This document shows, one piece after another, positions 54,790 to 62,601 of a DNA stretch of 64,000 nt (position 1 is its first letter; each line of letters opens with the position of its first letter). The stretch is from an uncultured Lachnospiraceae bacterium (lineage in GTDB: Bacteria > Bacillota > Clostridia > Lachnospirales > Lachnospiraceae), in the NCBI GenBank assembly GCA_910578645.1, contig CAJTQI010000005.1:216084-280083 (forward strand), in the 5' to 3' direction. The notes beneath the pieces were generated by a model. The model had not been told where the DNA came from, made no database searches, and saw only the letters and a program-made list of their open reading frames with translations. Made by a program: the position numbers and the translations under genes.

Positions 54790-56001
54790 CTACATGCTCC
54801 TGGTGGCATTATGACACAATTTGTCTAATTCACTCTCTAGCCAGTCCACCTTATCCTGTACCCTGCATTTCCTGCCAAGCATGTATGCCCGTAACCTGGC
54901 GCCTCTCTCATATAGTTCATCTCGGTCGGCATAGAGGCGTTCCATAGCTTCTTTAAGCTGCACGACATCTTCAACCAGAATAATCCCATCTTTAAGTCTG
55001 ACATCCCCCACGTCAGTGCTGATAACTGCCATCCCTGCTGCGGCCGCTTCACAGTGCACAATCGGACAATTCTCTGACCTGCTCGTACAGACAAAAACAT
55101 CAGACTCTTTATACAATTTATAAATTTCTTCCCTGGAAAGATGGACATTGAAAATCACTTTCTTATCGCTATGCGGGGAAAGCCACATGGACACATGCTT
55201 ACGTAACATCGCCAGATAATCATTTTCTTCAAACCCTGCAAACTGCAGTACCGCATTTTCAATCTCTGCCTCGCAAAACGCCTTAAGCAGCATGTCCTGA
55301 TTTTTATTATCATTATAGTTAGCTACATACAAATACTGTATCCTGTCTCTTTTAAAAAATTCTTCCGTATGGCACATATCCTCTGTGACAAATGCATCCT
55401 CAATCGCATTCTCCAACACTTTCCCATTGGAAAGCCTATTCTCCTGCGCATAGAGATAAGAACTGTTCAGCTTGGAAAGATACACCGCCAAGTCAAACTT
55501 GCTGACTACATGATGCAATCTCTCATAATATTTTTTGACACGCCACTCCTCGTATGCCCCCAGAATATTCCTGTGTCTCAGCTTATCTACAATCAGGTGT
55601 GTCTGCCCAAACCTGGAATACCCATGGGAATAGAAAACTTTAACACATTTGATACGGTTCAAATAAGGCACGACCCAATCCAATGTCCATGTCTGTGCGC
55701 ACACGACAACAAGTACGTCCGGGGCAAAACTGCATATCCTGTCATAATACTTCTCTCTAGTGCTGTTCTCATCTCGTCCCTTTAGATACATAGGCCATCT
55801 GACATCAACCCTCGTCCTCTCTATAGTCACCCCGCCATAGCTTTCCTTCTCCGGGAGCACCTGCAAACCGCCGTTTCCCGTGCTAGTATACACCAACACT
55901 TCATGTCCTCTCTGTGCCAGCCCTTCTGCCAAATATTTTGTAATTTGTGTGACACCGTCCTGAGACGGCCAGTAACATGGAACGGCAAACATAATATTCA
56001 T
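54790..56001 (-). CDS. glycosyltransferase family 4
   Basis: 403 aa GT-B enzyme. MNIMFAVPCYWPSQDGVTQITKYLAEGLAQRGHEVLVYTS is the glycine-poor N-terminal acceptor domain start, YLYVANYNDNKNQDMLLKAFCEAE and DVFVCTSRSENCPIVHCEAAAAGMAVISTDVGDV the donor domain (E-N-C-P-I-V-x-C-E). ATG 56001 follows AGGATAAATGTT; the ATG at 56028 overlaps the acetyltransferase gene and has no site. Specificity unknown. Confidence 0.85.
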   Translation of the reverse strand: MNIMFAVPCYWPSQDGVTQITKYLAEGLAQRGHEVLVYTSTGNGGLQVLPEKESYGGVTIERTRVDVRWPMYLKGRDENSTREKYYDRICSFAPDVLVVVCAQTWTLDWVVPYLNRIKCVKVFYSHGYSRFGQTHLIVDKLRHRNILGAYEEWRVKKYYERLHHVVSKFDLAVYLSKLNSSYLYAQENRLSNGKVLENAIEDAFVTEDMCHTEEFFKRDRIQYLYVANYNDNKNQDMLLKAFCEAEIENAVLQFAGFEENDYLAMLRKHVSMWLSPHSDKKVIFNVHLSREEIYKLYKESDVFVCTSRSENCPIVHCEAAAAGMAVISTDVGDVRLKDGIILVEDVVQLKEAMERLYADRDELYERGARLRAYMLGRKCRVQDKVDWLESELDKLCHNATRSM

Positions 56002-56024
56002 AACATTTATCCTATATGCAAAGT

Positions 56025-56690
56025 TCATGCATCCAATGCTTTAATAAAATCTTCTATACTGCTGAATAATTCTATATGCTCTTTCATCCGAGCTTCTTCC
56101 CATTCCCACCACTTGCTCTTTTGTAGTTTACTAATCTGTTCCTTATCAAAACGGTATCTAATCACCCGAGCAGGATTTCCCGCCACAACTGCATAAGGTG
56201 GTACATCTTTTGTCACAACAGAACCTGCCCCTATAATCGCTCCATCACCTACATGAATATTCCCTACCAACATAACCCTTGTCCCAATCCAAACATCATT
56301 ACCAATAAAAGCATCCCACTCCCCATTTTCGCCTCGCTCATACGGGTCATACGCATCTTTTATCACATAGGTATTCACTAATGCATTCCTTAAATGAAAC
56401 ACAGGAGATGTAGAAACAAAATTTCTTGTAGGATGCCCACGTCTGGCAACCATCTTAACTTCCGACGCAATAGAACAATACCTGCCAATCATACAACTTT
56501 GAAACCAACAACCATCCATAATGTAAGTTCCTCTGCCAACCCGGCAATGTTTAACCCATCCAGAAATATAATTATTTCCCTCAAAAATATCATCAGAAGA
56601 AATTTTACATCTCCTGGAAAATTTACACCCTTTCCTTTTCATCTTATACTTATAAAAAACACAATATATTATATTTAATAATTTTTCCAT
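56025..56690 (-). CDS. xenobiotic-acetyltransferase-type hexapeptide acetyltransferase
   Basis: 221 aa. A beta-helix starts at FEGNNYISGWVKHCRVGRGTYIMDGCWFQS and ends IGNDVWIGTRVMLVGNIHVGDGAIIGAGSVVTKDVPPYAVVAGNPARVIRYRF, with the inserted loop containing RRGHPTRNF, where the catalytic His of the CatB-like XAT group lies. It may N-acetylate the 3-amino group of the dTDP sugar made nearby, or O-acetylate another sugar. ATG 56690 follows GCGGGGGTTTGT. The DNA is AT-rich compared with the genes to its left. Confidence 0.8.
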   Translation of the reverse strand: MEKLLNIIYCVFYKYKMKRKGCKFSRRCKISSDDIFEGNNYISGWVKHCRVGRGTYIMDGCWFQSCMIGRYCSIASEVKMVARRGHPTRNFVSTSPVFHLRNALVNTYVIKDAYDPYERGENGEWDAFIGNDVWIGTRVMLVGNIHVGDGAIIGAGSVVTKDVPPYAVVAGNPARVIRYRFDKEQISKLQKSKWWEWEEARMKEHIELFSSIEDFIKALDA

Positions 56691-56820
56691 ACAAACCCCC
56701 GCAATTTTTACCATCCCATCTGAAATATGCAATTCTAGCTTCTAGCGCCAACATAATTATCCAATAATAATGTACCAATATATACAATCATTTAACCTGC
56801 AGGCTGTTTATAGCTAAAAT

Positions 56821-57795
56821 CTATTCACCTAAAATAAAACGAAGTTTTGTCTTTTTTACAACACCTGTCAACAACAATGATAGCCCTCCAAAAACTATAA
56901 AATTAAGAAAAACAACAAAAACCGGATTTGAGTTTAAAAAAAATGTACATGTCACATATATAAGCGGAGAATGGAACAAATATATACCATAACTGTTTTC
57001 TTCTATCACCCTTGTCAGCCTGTTTGTTTTAACAGGGACAATGGCATATAATGTAACGACCCAAACAAACGAAACAATATACTGGATTATCCTCTCTGGC
57101 ACCGTAAAATAAACCAAAATCCCCACAATACCCCCAAGAGTCCCTATAACCGATATCAACTTATGCCCTTTTGTCACAAACGCATTATAATAATTTAACA
57201 AAAATCCTATATAAAACCAGAATATATACAGCACCATATTTTTCAATGCAGGTGCCATATGAAACTTATCCGAAAAAAATGAAAGTAATAATGTACATCC
57301 AAAAACAACAATATTTAATAAGTTACTCTTCCTTCTGTACACATATGCACATACAAAATACATGACTGCAAAAACCAAAAACAATGCTTCCAAAAACCAT
57401 AAATGACCGTTATCACTTCCCCATAAAGTTTTAAGAATAACGATAGAAAGTATACTTTGATTTTCATAGCCACTATAAGATACTAACCATTTGATTGGTA
57501 CCATCCAAAACAATCCAAAAAAAAGAAATGGAACAAGCAGCCGCTTTATTTTATCTTTTAAAAATTGTGAAAATTTCTTCTTTTTATTCTGTGCATAATA
57601 AAATAAAAATCCGGATATAGAAAAATATAAAGGCATCTGAATAATATCTATAATGCCCTTCAGTATTACCAACGGATAGCAAGTTCTGTCCGACTCATAC
57701 AAAGTCCACGCAGGATTATATAATATGATACTATGGCCCAATACGACTATTGTTATTGCCAGCGCTCTTAAATTACCGATTTTCTGGTTTTTCAT
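56821..57795 (-). CDS. acyltransferase 3 family membrane protein
   Basis: 324 aa, about ten helices. RALAITIVVLGHSIIL (active-site His), MPLYFSISGFLFYYAQNKKKK, FLKDKIKRLLVPFLFFGLFWMVPI and LWGSDNGHLWFLEALFLVFAVMYF follow the acyltransferase-3 order. It likely O-acetylates a sugar of the exported polymer. The gene is AT-rich like 56025-56690, so these two may be a small inserted block in the GC-richer right half. AGGGAGTACGGA precedes the ATG. Confidence 0.83.
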   Translation of the reverse strand: MKNQKIGNLRALAITIVVLGHSIILYNPAWTLYESDRTCYPLVILKGIIDIIQMPLYFSISGFLFYYAQNKKKKFSQFLKDKIKRLLVPFLFFGLFWMVPIKWLVSYSGYENQSILSIVILKTLWGSDNGHLWFLEALFLVFAVMYFVCAYVYRRKSNLLNIVVFGCTLLLSFFSDKFHMAPALKNMVLYIFWFYIGFLLNYYNAFVTKGHKLISVIGTLGGIVGILVYFTVPERIIQYIVSFVWVVTLYAIVPVKTNRLTRVIEENSYGIYLFHSPLIYVTCTFFLNSNPVFVVFLNFIVFGGLSLLLTGVVKKTKLRFILGE

Positions 57796-57853
57796 TCCGT
57801 ACTCCCTGCAAACCTCTGAATCCGACGAAATACTAGATAAAAATTTATTTTCC

Positions 57854-58945
57854 TTATTTCTTAACGTGATTGAGCCAAACAGATGCTACCCGGGCAAATA
57901 AACTAAATAGTATGGAAAGTAATGCTTCTGCCAAAAGAAGCAAAATTATCCTTTCTGCCGATATCCTTCCCACACAAATCCCCACTGTAACTGTTACCAC
58001 AATAATATATATAACAAAAGCACAAAGAAGCACATTTCTGTAACTGATATTCTTTGCAAGTTCTTCTTTTTCCCGTTTTACCTGACCGTAAATTTTCCAT
58101 TGTTCTTCAAAATACTCTTTATAATAAGGACTGTCCTGGGCGTACTGCCACCAAGTAACATACCCCGGCATTATGCTCACCGGATTCCAGGGCTTCCCAT
58201 AATCCTTATAAGAAGAAAAGTGGAGAATCTTCGCCGTCTTCTCACACTCTCTCATATAATCATAGCCTAATTCTTCAGCATACCGCTCGTTCTCATCGAT
58301 ACAGGAATCTTTCCCCGGCACATATTTAATTTTTCCTTTGAAAAGAAGGCCGAAGGTAAATTCCATCTGCGAATAGCCTGCGTGCCTTTTCACTTGTTCA
58401 TCGGCCTGCAAAATATCACGCAGGGTAAAATCCTGCCTAATCTTCTCCACATTATACATAGACAGCACAAAAGTAAGCGTATCCCCGCCGATACTCTGCA
58501 TAAAGTCCCTATGGTTGGAAGGTTTGTGCTCCGGCCCCGGACAGATTGCATATGCATCGCCGAAATTTATATCATAAATCTCCGATAAATCTCCTATCAC
58601 CACCGTATCTGACTCTATCACCATTATCCTGTCCACCTGCGCCGGAAGAAGCTCATGAAATAGCCAATAACTTGACATCGTCCCGATGGGCCAATGGTCT
58701 TTTTCGTCTATATGAATGTACTGACGTGCTTTCTCTTCGTCGAAACGCAGGATATGAATACGATGCCCATACGCATCCGCCAATGCATACTCGTGCTTCA
58801 TATCTTCCGGCGTCAAATCTTCCGACACCACATACAAATGTACCTCTCTGCCCTTGTTATTCATAAAGAGGGACTTTATCGCCACATATGCATATTTCAG
58901 ATTTCTACGTCCGGTGGTAATGTATATATTCATTGTTTTTTTCAT
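57854..58945 (-). CDS. glycosyltransferase family 8 with C-terminal membrane helices
   Basis: 363 aa. MNIYITTGRRNLKYAYVAIKSLFMNN, SYWLFHELLPAQVDRIMVIESDTVVIGDLSEIYDI (the D-x-D-like S-D-T site) and KILHFSSYKDYGKPWNPVS belong to GT8 (LgtC-like galactosyl/glucosyltransferases). Two helices at the end (VLLCAFVIYIIVVTVTVGIC; IILLLLAEALLSILFSLFARV) anchor it in the membrane. ATG 58945 follows GGGGAATAGT. A 10-bp perfect inverted repeat lies between this start and the HAD gene. Confidence 0.82.
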   Translation of the reverse strand: MKKTMNIYITTGRRNLKYAYVAIKSLFMNNKGREVHLYVVSEDLTPEDMKHEYALADAYGHRIHILRFDEEKARQYIHIDEKDHWPIGTMSSYWLFHELLPAQVDRIMVIESDTVVIGDLSEIYDINFGDAYAICPGPEHKPSNHRDFMQSIGGDTLTFVLSMYNVEKIRQDFTLRDILQADEQVKRHAGYSQMEFTFGLLFKGKIKYVPGKDSCIDENERYAEELGYDYMRECEKTAKILHFSSYKDYGKPWNPVSIMPGYVTWWQYAQDSPYYKEYFEEQWKIYGQVKREKEELAKNISYRNVLLCAFVIYIIVVTVTVGICVGRISAERIILLLLAEALLSILFSLFARVASVWLNHVKK

Positions 58946-58960
58946 ACTATTCCCCATGCA

Positions 58961-58982
58961 TATCGCAAGCTTGCTTGCGATA
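58961..58982. repeat. perfect inverted repeat, 10-bp arms, 2-base loop
   Basis: tatcgcaagc-tt-gcttgcgata lies between the stop of the HAD phosphatase gene (58990) and the start of the GT8 gene (58945). There is no U-run after it in either direction, so it is not a standard terminator. A related motif, gacaagc-aa-gcttgtc, occurs in the hairpin array at 59571-59586. Confidence 0.7.
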
Positions 58983-58989
58983 CTGCTCA

Positions 58990-59520
58990 CTATATCCCGG
59001 TTCCGTAAATCTCAGCCACAGCGCTCTCCCACTGCCCGCGTTCTTTCAATAGCCATGAAATAATATCCCTGACTGCCCCGTGCCCCGCCTGGACGCAGGA
59101 TACATAATCACTGGCCTCCTTAACTTCTTCACAGGCATCCAGTGGACATCCTGCAAATCCGGCCTTTTTCATCCCTGCCAAATCATTCAAGTCATCCCCC
59201 AGATATCCAATTTCTTCGTAACCGATTCCTTCAGTGCGCATAAACTCTTCCAAATAGGATAACTTATCTTTGATATTCTGCACAAGGAAGTCCACTTTCA
59301 TCTCCTTCATACGCCTGGTAGTCGCCGCACATTCTCTCCCTGTAAGGACCATAATCTTAATCCCCACATGTTTTGCCGCGAAAAATCCTGCCGCATCTTT
59401 GGTACAGAATTTCTTCAGTTCATTACCATGCTCGTCATAGTAAATCCCAGCGTCCGTCATGGTACCGTCCACGTCAATAATAATATATTTTATTTTATCG
59501 TATTTTGTCTGCCGCGCCAT
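58990..59520 (-). CDS. KdsC-like HAD phosphatase
   Basis: 176 aa HAD protein without a cap domain: IIIDVDGTMTDAGIYYDEHGNELKKFCTKDAAGFFAA, IMVLTGRECAATTRRMKEM and GYLGDDLNDLAGMKKAGFAGCPLDA, the pattern and length of KDO-8-phosphate phosphatase and the phosphatase parts of nonulosonate synthesis enzymes. It sits between a GT8 gene and an aldolase, with a cytidylyltransferase two genes on, so it probably removes a phosphate from a 2-keto-3-deoxy sugar acid. No KdsA gene is present. Confidence 0.83.
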   Translation of the reverse strand: MARQTKYDKIKYIIIDVDGTMTDAGIYYDEHGNELKKFCTKDAAGFFAAKHVGIKIMVLTGRECAATTRRMKEMKVDFLVQNIKDKLSYLEEFMRTEGIGYEEIGYLGDDLNDLAGMKKAGFAGCPLDACEEVKEASDYVSCVQAGHGAVRDIISWLLKERGQWESAVAEIYGTGI

Positions 59521-59538
59521 CTTTTTAACCTACCCCCA

Positions 59539-59802
59539 TGATTCCGCTATATGGAATCACAAAATCCAAAGACAAGCAAGCTTGTCTGGGAGAATGCCCT
59601 ATTTTAGGCATTCTCCTGTGTGGGATGGAGTTGTAAAGCAACTCCTAGAACTTCCCCGCGAAATGCCCTCTGGTATGAATGGCTAGAAGTTCTTCTCACA
59701 CTAATCCCCATGTCAGAGCAGTTTACTGCGATTAGCGCACATTTGAGGCTCTGACTCAAATTGCCGATTGAAAAATCAGTGCATCAGCATGATTTTTCAA
59801 TC
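59539..59802. repeat. tandem array of seven inverted repeats
   Basis: The gap between the HAD and aldolase genes is packed with inverted repeats. Arms are at 59539-45/53-59 (7 bp), 59571-77/80-86 (7), 59589-98/607-616 (10), 59627-33/639-645 (7), 59647-54/686-693 (8), 59712-19/748-755 (8) and 59766-78/790-802 (13 bp, gattgaaaaatca, perfect). In addition 59741-47 pairs with 59755-61 and overlaps the arm at 59748-55, so those two structures exclude each other. The 13-bp arm touches the stop codon of the aldolase gene. A structured RNA, a regulatory leader or mobile intergenic repeats are all possible. Confidence 0.7.
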
Positions 59803-61379
59803 TATTCTCTCTCATCATATACGGAATCCGTCAAAAACACCAACTCCATCTGTTTGCGGATATCCGCCACATACCTGCGGTTACGTCTATTCACTTCCTG
59901 CCCATCCGTATGTTGGTTCACCAGATATGATGTGACATAGTTGTCGCCTTCTGTACGGTACCCGTCAAAGCCTGCCACATAGACTTCATGAAGTCCCAAT
60001 TTCATCAAAAGCTTCAGAAGCATAATGACACTATTGTCACAACTGCCTTTTTCATCGAAATACAGGTTTGAATAATTGAGAACCATCTTCTCGTCACATA
60101 CATCCAACAAGTTGGAAGTAACCAAGACCCCTCTGTGCGGTTTCTTGTGCTCCAACGCCTCATATCTTGCCGCGTTAGCACAGAAAATATAGTCAGCCTC
60201 ATATTGCTCAGATGCAAAGTTCGTACAAAATACGACCGGTTTTTTTTCCGCAATAAACTGCTTTATCTCCTTCTCTCTCTCAACCAGGCTGTACCCCGGC
60301 GCAAGAATCAATATCTTACACCCCTGTAACTCTTGACGCAAAGAAGAAAGCAGATTGGCGTCATCTACTTCGTGGTTTTGGAATCTCTGGTACAATTTTT
60401 CCGCATAAGCCTCATCAAAAGCAGATTTCTTATGCTCTTCGATGCTTGCAAGAATCTGGTTAATCTGTTTCGCCCGCAGCCGTCCTTTCCCCAATAAAAA
60501 TTCCGCATAATTCCTATGCAGATTGAATTTGGCAGAAAGCGCATAGGCCGTGCTGTATCCCCATGGCTCAATCTGTTTGAGCCTTTCAATATGGTCGTCT
60601 ATTCCATCAAGCACCGGATTCACATCATAGACGCCCCCCTGGGTTTTATTCATATAATCCATAATCAGCTCCAGGCACAGATTGCCCGGAACCCTGCCCA
60701 TTCCCAACATGGAACCGTCGATTACACTGCTGCGCCCGCTGGCTTTCATAGAAATAAAATCCTGGGCCAGAGAATAGGACAGCGCAAGATTCTCATGCAG
60801 ATGCAGTCCAATGTGAATGGCCGGGTCCAGATTGTGCTCAATCAAAGAATATATCCTCTGTAAGTCCGCACGCATCATCGAGCCGAACGTGTCTACCACT
60901 GAGAACGCATAAGGCTGTATCTCATTTACTTTCTTGAGCAATTCCAATATCTGTTCATCGGAATATCCCATAATATTGATTGGATTACAGAATACTTTAT
61001 ATCCCTTTGCTTTTACTTTACGTATAAAAGCAAGTCCTTCATCGATATCATAATCATGGAATGTCACACGGACAGCCTCAATCGTCCTGCCGTCGTACGG
61101 CTCAAGCTTGTCCACATTGTATTTATTGTGAAGCGCCATGGCCGTAAACATAGTGTTTCCACGTTTCTCAGGCAAGATTGGCTCCATCTGCCTGCAATTG
61201 TTGAACAGGCTTTTGTCCCTGTCATACTCACAATCACGCAGGAAACCTACCTCCACATAATCCACCTGGGAATCCACCAGCTTGCGGATAATGCTTTTTA
61301 TCGTGTGATACCCGAAATTCCAGTCATTAATATATCCGCCGTCCCTCAATGTACAATCCAATAACTTAATATTTGACAT
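59802..61379 (-). CDS. HMGL-like aldolase fused to a DUF115-like domain
   Basis: 525 aa in two parts. Residues 1 to about 290 are an HMG-CoA lyase/isopropylmalate synthase type barrel: LLDCTLRDGGYINDW, VEVGFLRD, SVVDTFGSM, and the metal-binding HIGLHLHENL. Residues of about 350-525 begin CKILILAPGYSLVEREKEI and later read KLGLHEVYVAGFDGY, echoing the GSGPSL and MGFKEIYMLGMDCNY landmarks of the protein at 15817-16578. The first half should condense or cleave a 2-keto acid. With the HAD phosphatase and cytidylyltransferase on either side it may build a CMP-activated 2-keto-3-deoxy acid. AAGGAAGATAGAT precedes the start. Confidence 0.75.
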   Translation of the reverse strand: MSNIKLLDCTLRDGGYINDWNFGYHTIKSIIRKLVDSQVDYVEVGFLRDCEYDRDKSLFNNCRQMEPILPEKRGNTMFTAMALHNKYNVDKLEPYDGRTIEAVRVTFHDYDIDEGLAFIRKVKAKGYKVFCNPINIMGYSDEQILELLKKVNEIQPYAFSVVDTFGSMMRADLQRIYSLIEHNLDPAIHIGLHLHENLALSYSLAQDFISMKASGRSSVIDGSMLGMGRVPGNLCLELIMDYMNKTQGGVYDVNPVLDGIDDHIERLKQIEPWGYSTAYALSAKFNLHRNYAEFLLGKGRLRAKQINQILASIEEHKKSAFDEAYAEKLYQRFQNHEVDDANLLSSLRQELQGCKILILAPGYSLVEREKEIKQFIAEKKPVVFCTNFASEQYEADYIFCANAARYEALEHKKPHRGVLVTSNLLDVCDEKMVLNYSNLYFDEKGSCDNSVIMLLKLLMKLGLHEVYVAGFDGYRTEGDNYVTSYLVNQHTDGQEVNRRNRRYVADIRKQMELVFLTDSVYDERE

Positions 61380-61399
61380 ATCTATCTTCCTTATGGCAA

Positions 61400-61441
61400 A
61401 AGGTGTAAAACCCGTCCATCATCTGCCAGGCCTTACACCTT
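61400..61441. repeat. inverted repeat upstream of the aldolase gene
   Basis: Arms aaggtgtaa (61400-61408) and ttacacctt (61433-61441), nine base pairs, with a 24-base loop. On the minus strand the 3' arm runs into TTTT, so it could act as a weak terminator or attenuator between the 60-residue protein gene and the aldolase gene. Confidence 0.5.
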
Positions 61442-61465
61442 AATTTATAAACTTTTATAAAGTTA

Positions 61466-61648
61466 TTATGCTTTTATCCGGTCAATTTCCGTCAGATTAA
61501 CGCCAGAGGCTGTCAAAATTACTTTCAAATCTATATATCTTTCCCGCAATGCCTTATACACATCGCTCCCTTCCTCTGCCAATAACATATATGTCTGAAT
61601 CCTTGAAAAATCTTCGATATTTCTCTGCATCATCTCTTTTTCAGTCAT
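61466..61648 (-). CDS. small conserved-looking helical protein of unknown function
   Basis: 60 aa, charged and probably all helical: MTEKEMMQRNIEDFSRIQTYM, LLAEEGSDVYKALRERYIDLKVILTASG. ATG 61648 is supported by AGGTGGAATTAT; an open extension to 61684 lacks a site. I do not recognise it. It lies between the cytidylyltransferase and aldolase genes of the putative CMP-sugar module and could be a subunit or adaptor. It has no signal peptide or membrane helix. Confidence 0.6.
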   Translation of the reverse strand: MTEKEMMQRNIEDFSRIQTYMLLAEEGSDVYKALRERYIDLKVILTASGVNLTEIDRIKA

Positions 61649-61743
61649 ATAATTCCACCTGCCTTCCATAACCCTTAGTGACATTTTACAGTTATATTAT
61701 ACCAAAGTGCCTGTGAAGTGTAAAGCCTGTCCGACCTACTTCT

Positions 61744-62424
61744 CTATCTGGTCGGGTTCGGGTCATCCATGGCATACATTGCCTTCGCCATCTCATAATC
61801 GTATACATCATCAATATCCGCCGCTTCCCTCTTGTTAATCATCAGCCTGTAAGCGTTCGGTCCATAGTTGTAATGCCATTCTTTCAATTTTACCCTGGGA
61901 GCAAGATTAATTCCATTCGTAAAATGATACAGCAGCGGTAGCTGTTCCGAATTTTTATGGGCAAGCCCCATGCTGAAATTTAGCGGTCCCTTCTCATCCA
62001 ACAGGTACGTCTGATACGGGCAGCATGTAATCAGTGAATCATACCCCTCTTCCAATTTTTCAAAGTAGGTCTTGATAGCTTTTTCATAAAGATACGGCTC
62101 TACAAGAGGCGAAGTTGCACATGCCCACATGATATGCTCATTGGGCATCTCATCACTGATATACTCCAAAAACATGCCAAAGGGAACGGACTCGTCCGCA
62201 TACTGGGTAGGTCTTTTAATCGCCGTAACACCCTCATCCTTTCCCATCTGTAACATCTCGTCGGAATCGGAAGATACAATAATCTCCGTGATACCGCTTA
62301 CTTGTTTTAACTGCCTGATTTTATGAATCAGAAGATTGGAATCTGCAAAAGGCAGAATATTTTTGTTTGGTAATCTCGTACTGTTTCCTTTAACCGGAAT
62401 AATTGCTGTAATTGTTTTGTCCAT
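61744..62424 (-). CDS. acylneuraminate cytidylyltransferase family protein
   Basis: 226 aa: TAIIPVKGNSTRLPNKNILPFADSNLL replaces the usual A-R-x-G-S-K-x-x-x-x-K-N, with G-N-S-T-R-L in the nucleotide loop, then VSSDSDEMLQMGKDEG, ATSPLVEPYLYEKAIKTY and a late DIDDVYDYEMA, which is the metal-binding acidic end of the NeuA/KdsB family. It is divergent from the neuA at the other end of the window, so a different 2-keto sugar acid is likely. It is the first gene of the leftward cluster, after GGAGGATGTT, and follows the promoter at 62487-62495. Confidence 0.78.
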   Translation of the reverse strand: MDKTITAIIPVKGNSTRLPNKNILPFADSNLLIHKIRQLKQVSGITEIIVSSDSDEMLQMGKDEGVTAIKRPTQYADESVPFGMFLEYISDEMPNEHIMWACATSPLVEPYLYEKAIKTYFEKLEEGYDSLITCCPYQTYLLDEKGPLNFSMGLAHKNSEQLPLLYHFTNGINLAPRVKLKEWHYNYGPNAYRLMINKREAADIDDVYDYEMAKAMYAMDDPNPTR

Positions 62425-62486
62425 AACATCCTCCGTTTTTAACCCACACGACTGAAATAATTAATTGAAATGCCTAATTGTTTTTT

Positions 62487-62495
62487 AGTATAGCA
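62487..62495 (-). promoter_or_regulatory. extended -10 promoter for the leftward cluster
   Basis: On the minus strand TGCTATACT is an extended -10 (TGn-TATACT). At 17-base spacing the -35 is only TTTATT, so recognition would rely on the extended -10. It lies 63 bases before the start of the cytidylyltransferase gene. This nonamer is an exact reverse complement of the rightward one at 62550-62558. Confidence 0.55.
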
Positions 62496-62529
62496 CAAAA
62501 AAACCAAACAATAAACATTTTATAAGAAT

Positions 62530-62558
62530 TTGCCATAACATTAAATCCATGCTATACT
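62530..62558 (+). promoter_or_regulatory. sigma-A-type promoter for the rightward membrane gene
   Basis: TTGCCA (62530-62535), 17-base spacer, TATACT (62553-62558) with TG one base before it. This is close to consensus, with transcription expected to begin near 62565, about 37 bases before the ATG at 62602. AAAGGA lies upstream of that ATG but at long spacing (about 13 bases). Confidence 0.7.
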
Positions 62559-62601
62559 ATCCATAAATTTGCATTACGTTTGAAAGGATAAACCTTTAGC
62601 A

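Larger units (their letters stand above)
62425..62601. promoter_or_regulatory. divergent promoter region
   Basis: 177-base AT-rich gap between the leftward cluster and the rightward membrane gene. It contains the two facing extended -10 elements as an exact 9-bp inverted repeat with 54 bases between them. No clear operator is visible. Confidence 0.6.

Noticed and set aside
60241..60247. run of eight A on the coding strand in the aldolase gene
   Set aside because: Such runs are expected from Lys codons in AT-rich genes, and nothing nearby suggests a frame change.
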